NCBI GenBank assembly: GCA_014379595.1
Contig: JACMLM010000060.1
Location: 1-41,288 of the forward strand
Length of the DNA: 41,288 nt
Source: Anaerolineales bacterium
Lineage (GTDB): Bacteria; Chloroflexota; Anaerolineae; Anaerolineales; Villigracilaceae
Reading direction: 5' to 3'
In this document: positions 24,572 through 32,792 of the stretch, piece after piece
Position numbering within the stretch: position 1 is the stretch's first letter
How the letters are laid out: each line of letters opens with the position of its first letter
Position numbers and translations under genes: made by a program
The notes under the pieces: generated by a model
Databases searched by the model: none
What the model saw: the letters and a program-made list of their open reading frames with translations, nothing else
Told to the model about the DNA's origin: nothing

Positions 24572-25315
24572 ATGTCTCGAGAAAACTGCCTTCCTTATCA
24601 GGAAAATCTTATTGCATATAGCCTTGGCGCCTTGGATGCCGAGGAGATTGCTGCTCTTGAATCTCACCTAAAGACCTGCACTGATTGTCAGACGGAACTT
24701 TTGGATTACCAGCAAATAGCAGCAGGATTAGTACTTGCCGTTCCACGACGGCTGCCGCCTTCGAGTCTGCGCCAGAAATTAGCTGGACGTCTCCCTTCGG
24801 CTCAAAAGCGGACCTCAAGCCTATTCGCTCTTTCTTTCAAACAATTCGCCGCTGGAGCAGTTTTAGCAGTTCTGCTCGGTTTGAATATTTTTTCCGCTCT
24901 CCAAATACAAAATCTTAATAAACAACAAAAAGCTCTTGCTGAGCGATTATCTGCTGAACAAAAAACCATCGCAATATTATCTCAACCAGGGACGCAAATC
25001 CTGTCAGTTAACACTGACCTAACGGATACAAGAGGTTCCATACTATTTCATAAAGACATGGCTACAGCCGTACTTATTTTATGGAATTTGCCCGAACTGG
25101 AAGCCAGCCAAACTTATCAGATCTGGTTGATTGATTCAAACGGTGAAAAAATTAGTAGCGGGCTATTTCTCTCCTCTACTGAATCAGACTACACAACAGC
25201 CTCAGTTCAATCTGCTTTCCCAATCGGGCAATTTGCTGCGGTTGGCATAACGGTCGAACCCTCTGGTGGCAGTCAACAGCCTACCAGTTCACCTATTGTA
25301 GTAGTCGAATTGTAA
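24572..25315 (+). CDS. RskA/ZAS-type anti-sigma factor
   Basis: A 247-residue membrane protein. The N-terminal zinc-binding anti-sigma motif is SHLKTCTDC (H32, C36, C39). A transmembrane helix lies at ~88-109. An extracytoplasmic RskA-like C-terminal domain follows ('SILFHKDMATAVLILWNLPELEASQTYQIWLID'). It should hold the adjacent ECF sigma at the membrane until the outer domain is cleaved or senses a signal. It is followed 9 bases later by manA, which suggests that mannose-6-phosphate isomerase is transcribed with the sigma/anti-sigma pair. Confidence 0.9.
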   Translation: MSRENCLPYQENLIAYSLGALDAEEIAALESHLKTCTDCQTELLDYQQIAAGLVLAVPRRLPPSSLRQKLAGRLPSAQKRTSSLFALSFKQFAAGAVLAVLLGLNIFSALQIQNLNKQQKALAERLSAEQKTIAILSQPGTQILSVNTDLTDTRGSILFHKDMATAVLILWNLPELEASQTYQIWLIDSNGEKISSGLFLSSTESDYTTASVQSAFPIGQFAAVGITVEPSGGSQQPTSSPIVVVEL

Positions 25316-25324
25316 GATGCAGAT

Positions 25325-26269
25325 ATGGCTTTAAACTCCTTTCTTAAATTAATTCCCCAATATCGTGATTATGTCTGGGGGGGTGACCGCCTTCGCCCGG
25401 GACATAAACCCACAGCCGAAGCTTGGGTGGTTTGGGAGGAAGATCGAATCGAAAACGGTATATTGACTGGGAAAACTTTGCGTGAAGCTGCCATTGAATA
25501 TGGATCTGCTTTATTGGGAGAGAAAGCTTTTGCACGTACAGGATTACGGTTCCCAGTCTTGATCAAGTTATTAGATTGTGCACAGTGGCTGTCTTTGCAG
25601 GTGCATCCTAATGACGAGCAGGCTGTTCGTCTGGAAGGTCCTGGTCAATTTGGGAAGACAGAGGCCTGGCACGTATTGGCCTCTCAACCCGATTCAAAAT
25701 TGATCGCAGGCGTAAAACCTGACACAAGCTCGGAAGAATTAGATGATGCAATTCGTAACGGAAGGATCCTCCAACATGCCCAATATGCAAATGTCTCTCA
25801 GGGGGATACAGTTTTTATGCCCGCAGGCACACTCCATGCACTGGGGCCAGGCTTGTTGATTTATGAAGTTCAGCAAACATCAGACTGGACGTATCGGGTT
25901 TATGATTGGGGTCGTCCTGAAACTCAAACGCGTCGTTTGCATATTGATAAGTCGATCCAAGTCACCCGACCTGATTTTAGTACGCCGATAATTCCCCTGC
26001 CATCTGTTGGAGATGGCACATGTGATGTACTTGTCCAATGTGAATATTTTACGCTTGAGTTATTAGCTGCGTCTTCACATGTCATTGACCTCGATACGCG
26101 CGGTGAAACTTTTCAGGCTGTTACAGTCATAGATGGGAAAGCGCGTTTGCAAGCTGATGATGAAAGCATTGAGCTCGAAAAATTTCAGACAGCATTAATT
26201 CCAGCTAGTGCTGGTAATTATCAATTTCAACCTTTGGGGAATTGCTGCGCTTTAAAATCCAGTTTATGA
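25325..26269 (+). CDS. manA: Mannose-6-phosphate isomerase, class I (bacterial short form)
   Basis: A 314-residue cupin enzyme with the zinc ligands in place: LQVHPND (Q92, H94), KTEAWHVL (E113) and AGTLHALGPG (H171), plus the 'QQTSDWTYRVYDWGR' active-site strand. It interconverts fructose-6-phosphate and mannose-6-phosphate, feeding GDP-mannose for glycans or allowing mannose use. It is the last gene after the sigma/anti-sigma pair and precedes the amino-sugar genes. Confidence 0.93.
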   Translation: MALNSFLKLIPQYRDYVWGGDRLRPGHKPTAEAWVVWEEDRIENGILTGKTLREAAIEYGSALLGEKAFARTGLRFPVLIKLLDCAQWLSLQVHPNDEQAVRLEGPGQFGKTEAWHVLASQPDSKLIAGVKPDTSSEELDDAIRNGRILQHAQYANVSQGDTVFMPAGTLHALGPGLLIYEVQQTSDWTYRVYDWGRPETQTRRLHIDKSIQVTRPDFSTPIIPLPSVGDGTCDVLVQCEYFTLELLAASSHVIDLDTRGETFQAVTVIDGKARLQADDESIELEKFQTALIPASAGNYQFQPLGNCCALKSSL

Positions 26270-26313
26270 TTTAATACAAGATACTCTTAATTTAAAGGAG
26301 GATATTGGATTAT

Positions 26314-27207
26314 ATGAATCCCAATCCGCTTCTCAAAAAACTTGGTTTTTCAGATACCGACCGCCTCGTTATTATTCATACTGACGATATTGGCATGTGC
26401 CATGCTTCAGTACAGGCTTTTAAAGACCTATGGGAATTTGGGACGATTACATCGGGTGCAGTAATGGTTCCATGCTCGTGGTTTCCTGCCACTGCCGAAA
26501 TGTGCCGTGCGAATCCTGAAATGGATATGGGAGTCCACGCGACTTTGAATGCGGAATGGGAAAGCTATCGCTGGAGTCCGCTTTCGACACGGGATCAGGC
26601 TTCGGGTTTGATTGATGCGGATGGTTACTTCCATCAATGGCATGAGGCTGTCTATCAAAATGCAAAGCCTGAAGCAGTAGCTGTTGAAGTCAATGCACAA
26701 GTTGAACGTGCACTAGCTTCAGGGATTGATGTCACACATGTTGATTCGCATATGGGCACGATCATGAATCAGAAGTTTATTCAATCGTATCTTCAAGCAG
26801 CTTTGAGCCGTGTGCTCCCAAATATGTTGCCGCGCATTGGTGCAATGGGGCTTGAGATGATGGGAATTACTGCGGAAGAATCGCAAACGTACGTGCCAAT
26901 TATGGCTCAACTTGAATCACAAGGGATTCCAATGCTGGATGGATTGTTCTCCATGCCTCTTGAACATGGCGACGATCATATTGGGCTGGCGAAAAAGATG
27001 TTAAGTGAAGTTCCCGTTGGAATTACACATTTTATTTTGCACCCATCAATTGATACACCTGAGCTGCGTGCGATTTGTCCTGATTGGCGAGCGCGGGTTG
27101 CCAATTACAATGCGTTTATGAGTATCGAGCTTAAAGACTTTATTAAGAATTCTGATTTTAAATTGATCGGCTATCGCCAGATACGTAATGCAATGAGGAA
27201 TGGATGA
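26314..27207 (+). CDS. ChbG/YdjC-family carbohydrate deacetylase
   Basis: A 297-residue protein with 'VIIHTDDIGMCH' (TDD 23-25), 'MGVHATL' (H75) and 'THVDSHMGT' (H142, H146). These are the Asp/His metal sites of the YdjC/ChbG TIM-barrel-like deacetylases. ChbG removes one acetyl group from diacetylchitobiose-6-phosphate; related enzymes act on other N-acetyl sugars. AAAGGAGG ends 11 bases before the ATG at 26314. An in-frame TTG at 26305 is only 2 bases from it, so I prefer the ATG. The stop overlaps the kinase start (ATGA), tying deacetylation to sugar phosphorylation. Confidence 0.88.
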   Translation: MNPNPLLKKLGFSDTDRLVIIHTDDIGMCHASVQAFKDLWEFGTITSGAVMVPCSWFPATAEMCRANPEMDMGVHATLNAEWESYRWSPLSTRDQASGLIDADGYFHQWHEAVYQNAKPEAVAVEVNAQVERALASGIDVTHVDSHMGTIMNQKFIQSYLQAALSRVLPNMLPRIGAMGLEMMGITAEESQTYVPIMAQLESQGIPMLDGLFSMPLEHGDDHIGLAKKMLSEVPVGITHFILHPSIDTPELRAICPDWRARVANYNAFMSIELKDFIKNSDFKLIGYRQIRNAMRNG

Positions 27208-28175
27208 GATATTTTTTAGGAATTGATGTGGGTTCATCGAAAACTCACGCAGTGATTGCAGACGAAGCAGGTAGGTGTATTGGGTTTGGCAAGGCATCGG
27301 GTGGCAATCATCAAAGTGTTGGGTATGAAGGCCTGCAAAATGTTTTGAAAAAGTGTTTTGAGCAGGCAAAGGAAATGGCAGGTATTTCAATTGATCAAAT
27401 TGTCGGGGCAGGATTCGGTGTAGCGGGTTATGACTTTCCATCAGATCGTGAAGAACATTTAGAAGTAATTGCTGCACTTGGGTTATCTTGTCCACTGGAT
27501 GTAGTGAATGATGGTGTTAATGGATTGCTTGCGGGTGCTACTCATGGATTCGGAGTGAACGTAACAGCGGGGTCCTCCAATAATTGTCGAGGACGCAGCA
27601 AGGATGGAAAAGAAGGGCGGATCGTCGGGAATGGCATTATGTTCGGTGAATATGGGGGCGGATTGGAAATTACCATGCAGGCGCTTCAAATGGTGAATCA
27701 TGCATCGATCCGCCGCCGACCTCCAACCAAGCTTACAAAAATTCTTTTGGATGCTACAGGTGCAAAAGATGAAATGGATTTAATGGAAGGACTCTCAAAT
27801 GATCATTATCATCTTTTCCCATTTACTGCGGTTGAAGTGATACAAGCCGCACGTGACGGTGACGAGGCTGCAAGAGAAGTTGTCCAGTGCGCGGGTGAGG
27901 AATTAGGATGGCTGGCAGTTTCAGTTGCACGCCAAATTGGAATGGAAGATGAAACTGTAGAGATCATTCAATCGGGCAGTATATTTAATGGGGGCGATAT
28001 TATTTTGAATCCCATGCGTGATATTGTGCTGAAGCATTGCCCCAAGGCAAAGATCATCCGTCTTGATGGGCCTCCTGTCGTTGGGGCGGTTTTGCTTGGT
28101 ATGGAGCAAGTTAACTTTGATGGATACGCAGTTCATGAGCGCCTTATTCAAACTGCCAAAGAAATTGTTAATTGA
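27204..28175 (+). CDS. BadF/BadG-type sugar kinase, probable N-acetylglucosamine kinase
   Basis: A 323-residue ASKHA-fold kinase. Features are the phosphate-1 motif 'LGIDVGSSKTHAVIAD' (5-20), 'VGAGFGVAGYDFPSD', 'VVNDGVNGLLAG' (phosphate-2/catalytic acid region), 'NVTAGSSNNCRGR' and the adenosine-side 'SGSIFNGGD'. The group includes eukaryotic-type GlcNAc kinases and bacterial glucosamine/GlcNAc kinases (MurK type) besides CoA-reductase activators. Context with a deacetylase and a SIS isomerase favours an amino-sugar kinase. It overlaps the deacetylase gene by 4 bases and ends at a strong terminator. Confidence 0.85.
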   Translation: MRYFLGIDVGSSKTHAVIADEAGRCIGFGKASGGNHQSVGYEGLQNVLKKCFEQAKEMAGISIDQIVGAGFGVAGYDFPSDREEHLEVIAALGLSCPLDVVNDGVNGLLAGATHGFGVNVTAGSSNNCRGRSKDGKEGRIVGNGIMFGEYGGGLEITMQALQMVNHASIRRRPPTKLTKILLDATGAKDEMDLMEGLSNDHYHLFPFTAVEVIQAARDGDEAAREVVQCAGEELGWLAVSVARQIGMEDETVEIIQSGSIFNGGDIILNPMRDIVLKHCPKAKIIRLDGPPVVGAVLLGMEQVNFDGYAVHERLIQTAKEIVN

Positions 28176-28216
28176 AAAGTAGTCAAGCAAAATTTATTTT
28201 GCTTGACTACTTTTTT
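28176..28216 (+). terminator. Rho-independent terminator after the kinase gene
   Basis: An extended stem (AAAGTAGTCAAGCAAAA / TTTTGCTTGACTACTTT) begins at the stop codon and is followed by T residues. It ends the deacetylase-kinase transcript and isolates the downstream regulator gene. Confidence 0.9.
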
Positions 28217-28348
28217 ATAGTGGGTATTGAGATTTATTTGTAAATTCAAATTTGCATATTCATTTCATTTTTTAATCTGTATGCGTGTTTTCGAGCCATC
28301 TTAGGTTTTTATATTCGCGCACGTAGTTTTGGGCCTTAAAACTCGCAC

Positions 28349-28376
28349 TTGCAATTCGCGCAAAAACGATTATACT
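28349..28376 (+). promoter_or_regulatory. Probable promoter of the DeoR-family regulator operon
   Basis: TTGCAA (28349-28354), a 16-base spacer and TATACT (28371-28376) form a good sigma-70-type promoter. Transcription would start near 28383, inside the heptamer array. The preceding ~130 bases after the terminator are A/T-rich, with a small inverted repeat ATTTG/CAAAT at 28236-28251 and nothing else I can name. Confidence 0.6.
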
Positions 28377-28377
28377 G

Positions 28378-28415
28378 ATGATTGTTTATGATTGATTTAT
28401 GATGGATTGTGATTG
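28378..28415 (+). promoter_or_regulatory. Four phased ATGATTG-like heptamers, candidate DeoR-type operator
   Basis: ATGATTG at 28378 and 28388, ATGATGG at 28399 and GTGATTG at 28409 are spaced 10, 11 and 10 bases apart, one per helical turn. They start right after the -10 box and end 6 bases before the regulator's ATG. Tandem direct repeats on one DNA face are known for some DeoR-family repressors (for example IolR). Binding here would block transcription initiation, giving autoregulation. Confidence 0.55.
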
Positions 28416-28421
28416 AAAATT

Positions 28422-29198
28422 ATGACCCTCGAAACTCTCTCCAGCATTGAACGCCAGCAGCAAATTCTGCGGTTTCTTGGCCGTCAGCAGCGTTTGTCTG
28501 TATATGAGATCTGCGAGCAGTTCAGTATTAGCGAAGCCACGGCCCGCCGTGATTTGGAAACCCTGGCTGAGCAAGGCAAGCTGCAACGTGTTCATGGCGG
28601 AGCAATCCCTGTTGGACAGGCTCCACCTGAATTACCGATTCTTGAACGTGAGACGGAACAGACGGATGAAAAGACTCGTATCGGACTCGCAGCCGCAAAC
28701 TTGATCGCTAACAACGAGACAATTTTTCTTGGCTCGGGCACAACCATTCTTGAAATAGCACGTAACTTACGCAATCACCGCAACTTAACTGTGATCACCA
28801 ACTCTTTGCCTGTATTGAACACATTGGCGGGTTTGGATCAGATCACAGTTATTTCATTGGGCGGAATGCTGCGCGAGAGTGAGCTTTCTTTTATTGGGCA
28901 TATCACTGAGCAGGCATTGACCGAAGTCCGCGCGGATAAAGTGTTTATGGGTACACGCGGGGTAAGCCTTGAGCATGGGTTAACCAACGAGTATTTGCAG
29001 GAAACTCTGACAGATCGCGCCATTTTGAAGATCGGGCGTGAAGTAATTATCGTGGCAGACTATTCAAAAGTAAATCGTGTTTCCACTGCTTTTCTGGCTC
29101 CACTGAAAAGTATGAATACTTTTGTGACCGATTCAAAAGCTGACAAGAAATTTATTCAAGCATTGAAAAAACAAGATATCAAAGTAGTGATCGCCTAA
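28422..29198 (+). CDS. DeoR/GlpR-family transcriptional regulator
   Basis: A 258-residue repressor. The N-terminal winged helix ('RQQQILRFLGRQQRLSVYEICEQFSISEATARRDLETLAEQGKLQRVHGGA', ~9-60) has the DeoR family pattern. The C-terminal DeoRC sensor carries 'FLGSGTTILEIARNL', 'VITNSLPVLNTL' and 'VADYSKVNR', the sugar-phosphate-binding fold. I choose the ATG at 28422 over the in-frame TTG at 28413, because the TTG lies within the heptamer array; neither has a good ribosome site. It heads the amidohydrolase, SIS and ABC importer operon and probably senses a phosphorylated amino sugar from that pathway. Confidence 0.92.
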   Translation: MTLETLSSIERQQQILRFLGRQQRLSVYEICEQFSISEATARRDLETLAEQGKLQRVHGGAIPVGQAPPELPILERETEQTDEKTRIGLAAANLIANNETIFLGSGTTILEIARNLRNHRNLTVITNSLPVLNTLAGLDQITVISLGGMLRESELSFIGHITEQALTEVRADKVFMGTRGVSLEHGLTNEYLQETLTDRAILKIGREVIIVADYSKVNRVSTAFLAPLKSMNTFVTDSKADKKFIQALKKQDIKVVIA

Positions 29199-29208
29199 AT
29201 GGAGAGCC

Positions 29209-30243
29209 ATGCTGCTTGAGAATTTCCGCCCACGTTCCAAACTGGTGACCAAAATAACTTTGGTAAACAAGCCAAAGTTCCCAGTCATTGATGCTCATGA
29301 TCATCTCGCCGACCCATTTGGCGGCGGTTGGGACAAGAAACCATTAAATGAATTATTGGATTTACTTGATGAAGCTAACGTGACTCACTATGTTGATCTG
29401 GATGGTGGTTGGGGTGAAGATATTCTCAATCGTCATCTTGATTATTTCAAAGCGAAAGCACCTGAACGATTCCAAGTTTTCGGCGGTGTAGATTGGAGTC
29501 AGTGGAAGGAAATGGGGAATAAGTTTCCTGAGTGGGCAGCACAGCGTTTACATGTACAGAAAGAACGTGGCGCAGATGGACTCAAGATTTGGAAACCGTT
29601 TGGTTTGCATGTTCGAGATGATAAAAATGAATTAGTCAAAGTGGATGATGCGCGCCTTTCTCCAATATGGGAAACCGCAGGTGAGTTGGGTTTTCCCGTG
29701 TTGATCCATGTCGCTGATCCTGTTGCATTCTTTGATCCGATTGATGAAACGAACGAACGTTGGGAAGAGATTGGTGCACATCCTGATTGGGCGTTTACGA
29801 GTCCGCCATTTCCTTCGTTTATGGAAATCATGGATGGATTTTTCAACCTTGTCAAACAACATGCAAATACAACTTTTATCGGGGCACATGTTGGATGTTA
29901 TGGCGAAAATCTTGGCTGGGTGGGAAATATGCTGGATGAGTGCCCAAATTATTACATTGATATTTCTGCACGATTGGGTGAACTTGGAAGACAACCCTAT
30001 ACTGCGCGGAAATTTTTTATTCAATATCAGGATCGCATCTTGTTTGGTTCTGATATGAGTCCTGATCTGGATGCATATCGTTTGTATTATCGCTTCCTTG
30101 AAACGGATGATGAATATTTCAATTACAACACTAGCGAAGTACCTGGGCAGGGACGTTGGTATGCGCATGGCCTATATCTGCCAGATGACGTGCTGAAGAA
30201 AATCTATCGTGAAAATGCGATGAAAGTATTAAAGATCAAATAA
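29209..30243 (+). CDS. Amidohydrolase-2-family metal-dependent hydrolase
   Basis: A 344-residue TIM-barrel enzyme with metal ligands in 'VIDAHDHLADPF' (HDH ~30-32), 'FPVLIHVADP', 'FIGAHVGCYGEN' and 'ILFGSDMSPD' (catalytic Asp). It fits PF04909-type amidohydrolases or lactonases rather than classical NagA, from which it differs in motif order. GGAG precedes the start. It lies between the DeoR gene (10 bases) and the SIS gene (2 bases). It might remove an acetyl group, open a lactone or decarboxylate; the exact reaction cannot be read from the sequence. Confidence 0.8.
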   Translation: MLLENFRPRSKLVTKITLVNKPKFPVIDAHDHLADPFGGGWDKKPLNELLDLLDEANVTHYVDLDGGWGEDILNRHLDYFKAKAPERFQVFGGVDWSQWKEMGNKFPEWAAQRLHVQKERGADGLKIWKPFGLHVRDDKNELVKVDDARLSPIWETAGELGFPVLIHVADPVAFFDPIDETNERWEEIGAHPDWAFTSPPFPSFMEIMDGFFNLVKQHANTTFIGAHVGCYGENLGWVGNMLDECPNYYIDISARLGELGRQPYTARKFFIQYQDRILFGSDMSPDLDAYRLYYRFLETDDEYFNYNTSEVPGQGRWYAHGLYLPDDVLKKIYRENAMKVLKIK

Positions 30244-30245
30244 AT

Positions 30246-31262
30246 ATGGAAACTTATCACACCTACAACGAAATCAAGTCTCAAACTGAAGTATGGGCGC
30301 AGGCTTTGGATGTAGTTTCCGCTTCACGCTTCGCGCTGCCGAAAGCTGGTGACTACGATCAGGTCATTTTCACAGGCTGCGGCTCAACGTATTATCTATC
30401 GTTATCTGCCGCAGCAATCTATCAAGAGTTGACAGGTTGTGCCGCGCGCGCGATACCCGGTGGAGAGTTGTTGCTCAATTCGCAAACTGTTTTGACGAAA
30501 CAAAAAACTTTGTTAGTTGCCATTAGTCGTTCAGGTACAACGACTGAAACTGTAAAAGCAGTGGAGAAATTCAAAAAAGAAAAACGCGGCGATGTGGTTG
30601 TCATCAGTAACTATGATGAAGTGTTATCGCAACTGGCAGATGTAAATATTGTGATCCCAAAAGGACAGGAAGAGTCTGTGGCACAGACTCGCTCCTTTGC
30701 TTCCATGCTTGTAGCTGTGACCGCGTTGTGCGCCACTATGGCAGAACGTGATGACCTATTGGATGCGATGAGAAAATTACCAGAGATTGGTAATCAGTTG
30801 ATTGGTAGTTGCGAATCTTTTGCAAAAGAGATTGGCGAGAATTTGCATTATGACCGTTTTTATTTTCTCGGTTCAGGCATTCGTTATGGACTGGCGTGTG
30901 AAGTGAATCTCAAAATGAAAGAGATGACATTGACTCACAGCGAGCCATTTCACTTTTTGGAATTCCGTCATGGACCGATGAGCATGGTCAACGAAAATGC
31001 CGTTGTGATCGGGATGGTTTCAGAGTCAAATTTCAGCCACGAAAAAGCCGTCTTAAATGAGATGCAGGCGCTCGGGGGAAAGATCGTGTCGTTCGCGGAA
31101 TCAGATTCTGATGTGTCGTTTAAGAGTCAAATTCCAGAACAGGTGTATGGGGTTTTGTATCTGCCTGTTCTGCAATTGATGGCGTACTATCGCTCGCTGG
31201 CAAAGGGATTAAACCCCGATAGGCCAACAAATCTAACTGCTGTTGTGAAGTTAAACATCTGA
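30246..31262 (+). CDS. Double-SIS sugar-phosphate isomerase/deaminase (GlmS C-domain-like)
   Basis: A 338-residue protein with two SIS domains and no glutaminase domain. The first has GCGSTYYLS (44-52) and SRSGTTTET (94-102), which bind the sugar phosphate. The second has 'FLGSGIRYGLACEVNLKMKEMTLTHSEPFHFLEFRHGPMSMV', matching the GlmS isomerase region with its catalytic Glu and HGP. Stand-alone proteins of this type include NagB-II glucosamine-6-phosphate deaminase, AgaS and FrlB. Given the deacetylase and kinase, deamination of a hexosamine-6-phosphate to fructose-6-phosphate and ammonia is the best guess. It ends just before the ABC importer genes. Confidence 0.87.
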   Translation: METYHTYNEIKSQTEVWAQALDVVSASRFALPKAGDYDQVIFTGCGSTYYLSLSAAAIYQELTGCAARAIPGGELLLNSQTVLTKQKTLLVAISRSGTTTETVKAVEKFKKEKRGDVVVISNYDEVLSQLADVNIVIPKGQEESVAQTRSFASMLVAVTALCATMAERDDLLDAMRKLPEIGNQLIGSCESFAKEIGENLHYDRFYFLGSGIRYGLACEVNLKMKEMTLTHSEPFHFLEFRHGPMSMVNENAVVIGMVSESNFSHEKAVLNEMQALGGKIVSFAESDSDVSFKSQIPEQVYGVLYLPVLQLMAYYRSLAKGLNPDRPTNLTAVVKLNI

Positions 31263-31338
31263 GGAGGTGCAAACGTAACCGTCATTTGCTGTGTTTCTAA
31301 AATTTCTTTTGTCAGTTATTAAATCAAAGGAGAAGAAA

Positions 31339-32658
31339 ATGAATAAGAGATTTTTATTTCTATTGAGCCTGCTGGTAACGATGTCTATGCTGTTAAGCGC
31401 CTGCGGTGGAGGTGCTGCTCCCACTGATGCTCCTTCTACAGATGAAAAGGTGGAACTCCGTGTATGGGGGCATCAAGCACCCGCATTCAACGCCGCTGAT
31501 CAGGCGATGTTTGATGCTTTCACGGCGCAGAACCCGAATGTAACAATTAAATATGAAACTTTCCCATGGGATGTTTTTATTCAGACCATTCAGACTTCTC
31601 TGCCTGCCGGTAACACTGCAGATGTCATTTTGATCCCAGGTGGTTATACCTGTCGTTATGCCTCGGGTGGACAATTGCTTGAGGTGCCTGCCGACGTGAT
31701 GACGCTTGATGAAGCGAAAGAGGTTTTCTATGCAGCTCCGTTAGGCGGACAGACTTGCGATGGCAAATTGTATGGCTTCCCTGCTGAATACAATATTGAA
31801 TACGGTGGCGCGTATGTGAACCCTGCTTTATTTGAAGCTGCTGGTGTTGCTTATCCGCCCAAATGGGAAAATTGGGATGCAGTCGTTGCTGATGCTCAGA
31901 AGTTAACCACAGTTGGTGATGATGGTGTGATGACGGTCGCAGGTTTGCACTATACAAACAGCGATCAGTTGTTCACCTATTTCCTCGCTGGTATTTTGGA
32001 ACAAGGAAGTGATTACTTTGCTGAAGATGGAAAACACTTCAACTTTAATTCTCCCGAGGCAGTGGCAACCATTCAGAAATTAATGGACATGGCGCAGACC
32101 GATAAGGTTGTTGACCCGATTATCTTCAACGCCGATAGTGAATGGGTTGGTGAGTCGTTCGCGCAGGGCCATAACGGAATCGGCATTCTCGGTTCATGGT
32201 ATGCGGGTGACGCGAAGTTGGCTTATCCAGATTTGGAATTTGATTATGTTACTTTGCCTCCAATGATGGGTTCTGATTACAAATTCGCTTCCGTAGGTGG
32301 CTGGGGTTATGTAGTTGGTAAGAGCACACAACATGCAGACCTCGCTTGGAAGCTCGCTGCATTCATGGGCGCAGACGAAGCGAACGTACTTGCTTTCAAT
32401 TCAACATCGGGTACCGTCCCTGCGATGAAATCCGTTGCGGCTGATCCCAAGCTGTTAGAGAGTGCACCTTTCATTGCTGCGACATTACCGCTTTTGGAAG
32501 CTGGTCAATATCAAGGCAACCTGACCGACTCTGATCAACTCTCATATGAGATTGTCTACCCGACCATTCTCGATGCGATTCAAGGAAATCTCACAGCCGA
32601 AGAAGCTGCGAATAGTATTCATGAATCTGCGAATGCAATGGTAGATGCGGCGCAGTAG
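31339..32658 (+). CDS. Sugar ABC transporter substrate-binding lipoprotein (MalE/UgpB-like)
   Basis: A 439-residue family-1 binding protein: lipobox LLSAC (C~22), then 'VELRVWGHQAPAFNAADQAMFDAFTAQNPNVTIKYE', 'IQTSLPAGNTADVILI', 'YNIEYGGAYVNPALFEAAGV' and 'GIGILGSWYAGD', all typical. The start is the ATG at 31339 with AAAGGAG upstream; the longer in-frame extension from 31291 is not needed. It delivers a sugar to the two permeases downstream. The amino-sugar context suggests GlcNAc, chitobiose or a similar ligand; that is inference. Confidence 0.93.
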   Translation: MNKRFLFLLSLLVTMSMLLSACGGGAAPTDAPSTDEKVELRVWGHQAPAFNAADQAMFDAFTAQNPNVTIKYETFPWDVFIQTIQTSLPAGNTADVILIPGGYTCRYASGGQLLEVPADVMTLDEAKEVFYAAPLGGQTCDGKLYGFPAEYNIEYGGAYVNPALFEAAGVAYPPKWENWDAVVADAQKLTTVGDDGVMTVAGLHYTNSDQLFTYFLAGILEQGSDYFAEDGKHFNFNSPEAVATIQKLMDMAQTDKVVDPIIFNADSEWVGESFAQGHNGIGILGSWYAGDAKLAYPDLEFDYVTLPPMMGSDYKFASVGGWGYVVGKSTQHADLAWKLAAFMGADEANVLAFNSTSGTVPAMKSVAADPKLLESAPFIAATLPLLEAGQYQGNLTDSDQLSYEIVYPTILDAIQGNLTAEEAANSIHESANAMVDAAQ

Positions 32659-32695
32659 TAGTGAGAAGTAATTTGTAAAAAGTAATCAGTGTAAA

Positions 32696-32746
32696 AGTGT
32701 AGCGTGTTTTTTATTTGCCGAAGACACGCTACACTCTACAATTTTT
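32696..32746 (+). terminator. Hairpin with T run between binding protein and permeases (attenuator)
   Basis: A perfect 12-bp stem (AGTGTAGCGTGT / ACACGCTACACT) with a 16-base loop, then TTTTTT at 32741-32746. It lies inside one operon, so it is probably a partial terminator or mRNA-stabilising structure that makes more binding protein than permease. Confidence 0.7.
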
Positions 32747-32792
32747 TCATCCTTCATCATTCTGCTTTCATCCTTTAAATAAAGGAACGCCA

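Noticed and set aside
30246-31262. Complete GlmS glutamine-fructose-6-phosphate aminotransferase
   Set aside because: There is no N-terminal glutaminase domain or catalytic Cys1; only the two SIS domains are present.
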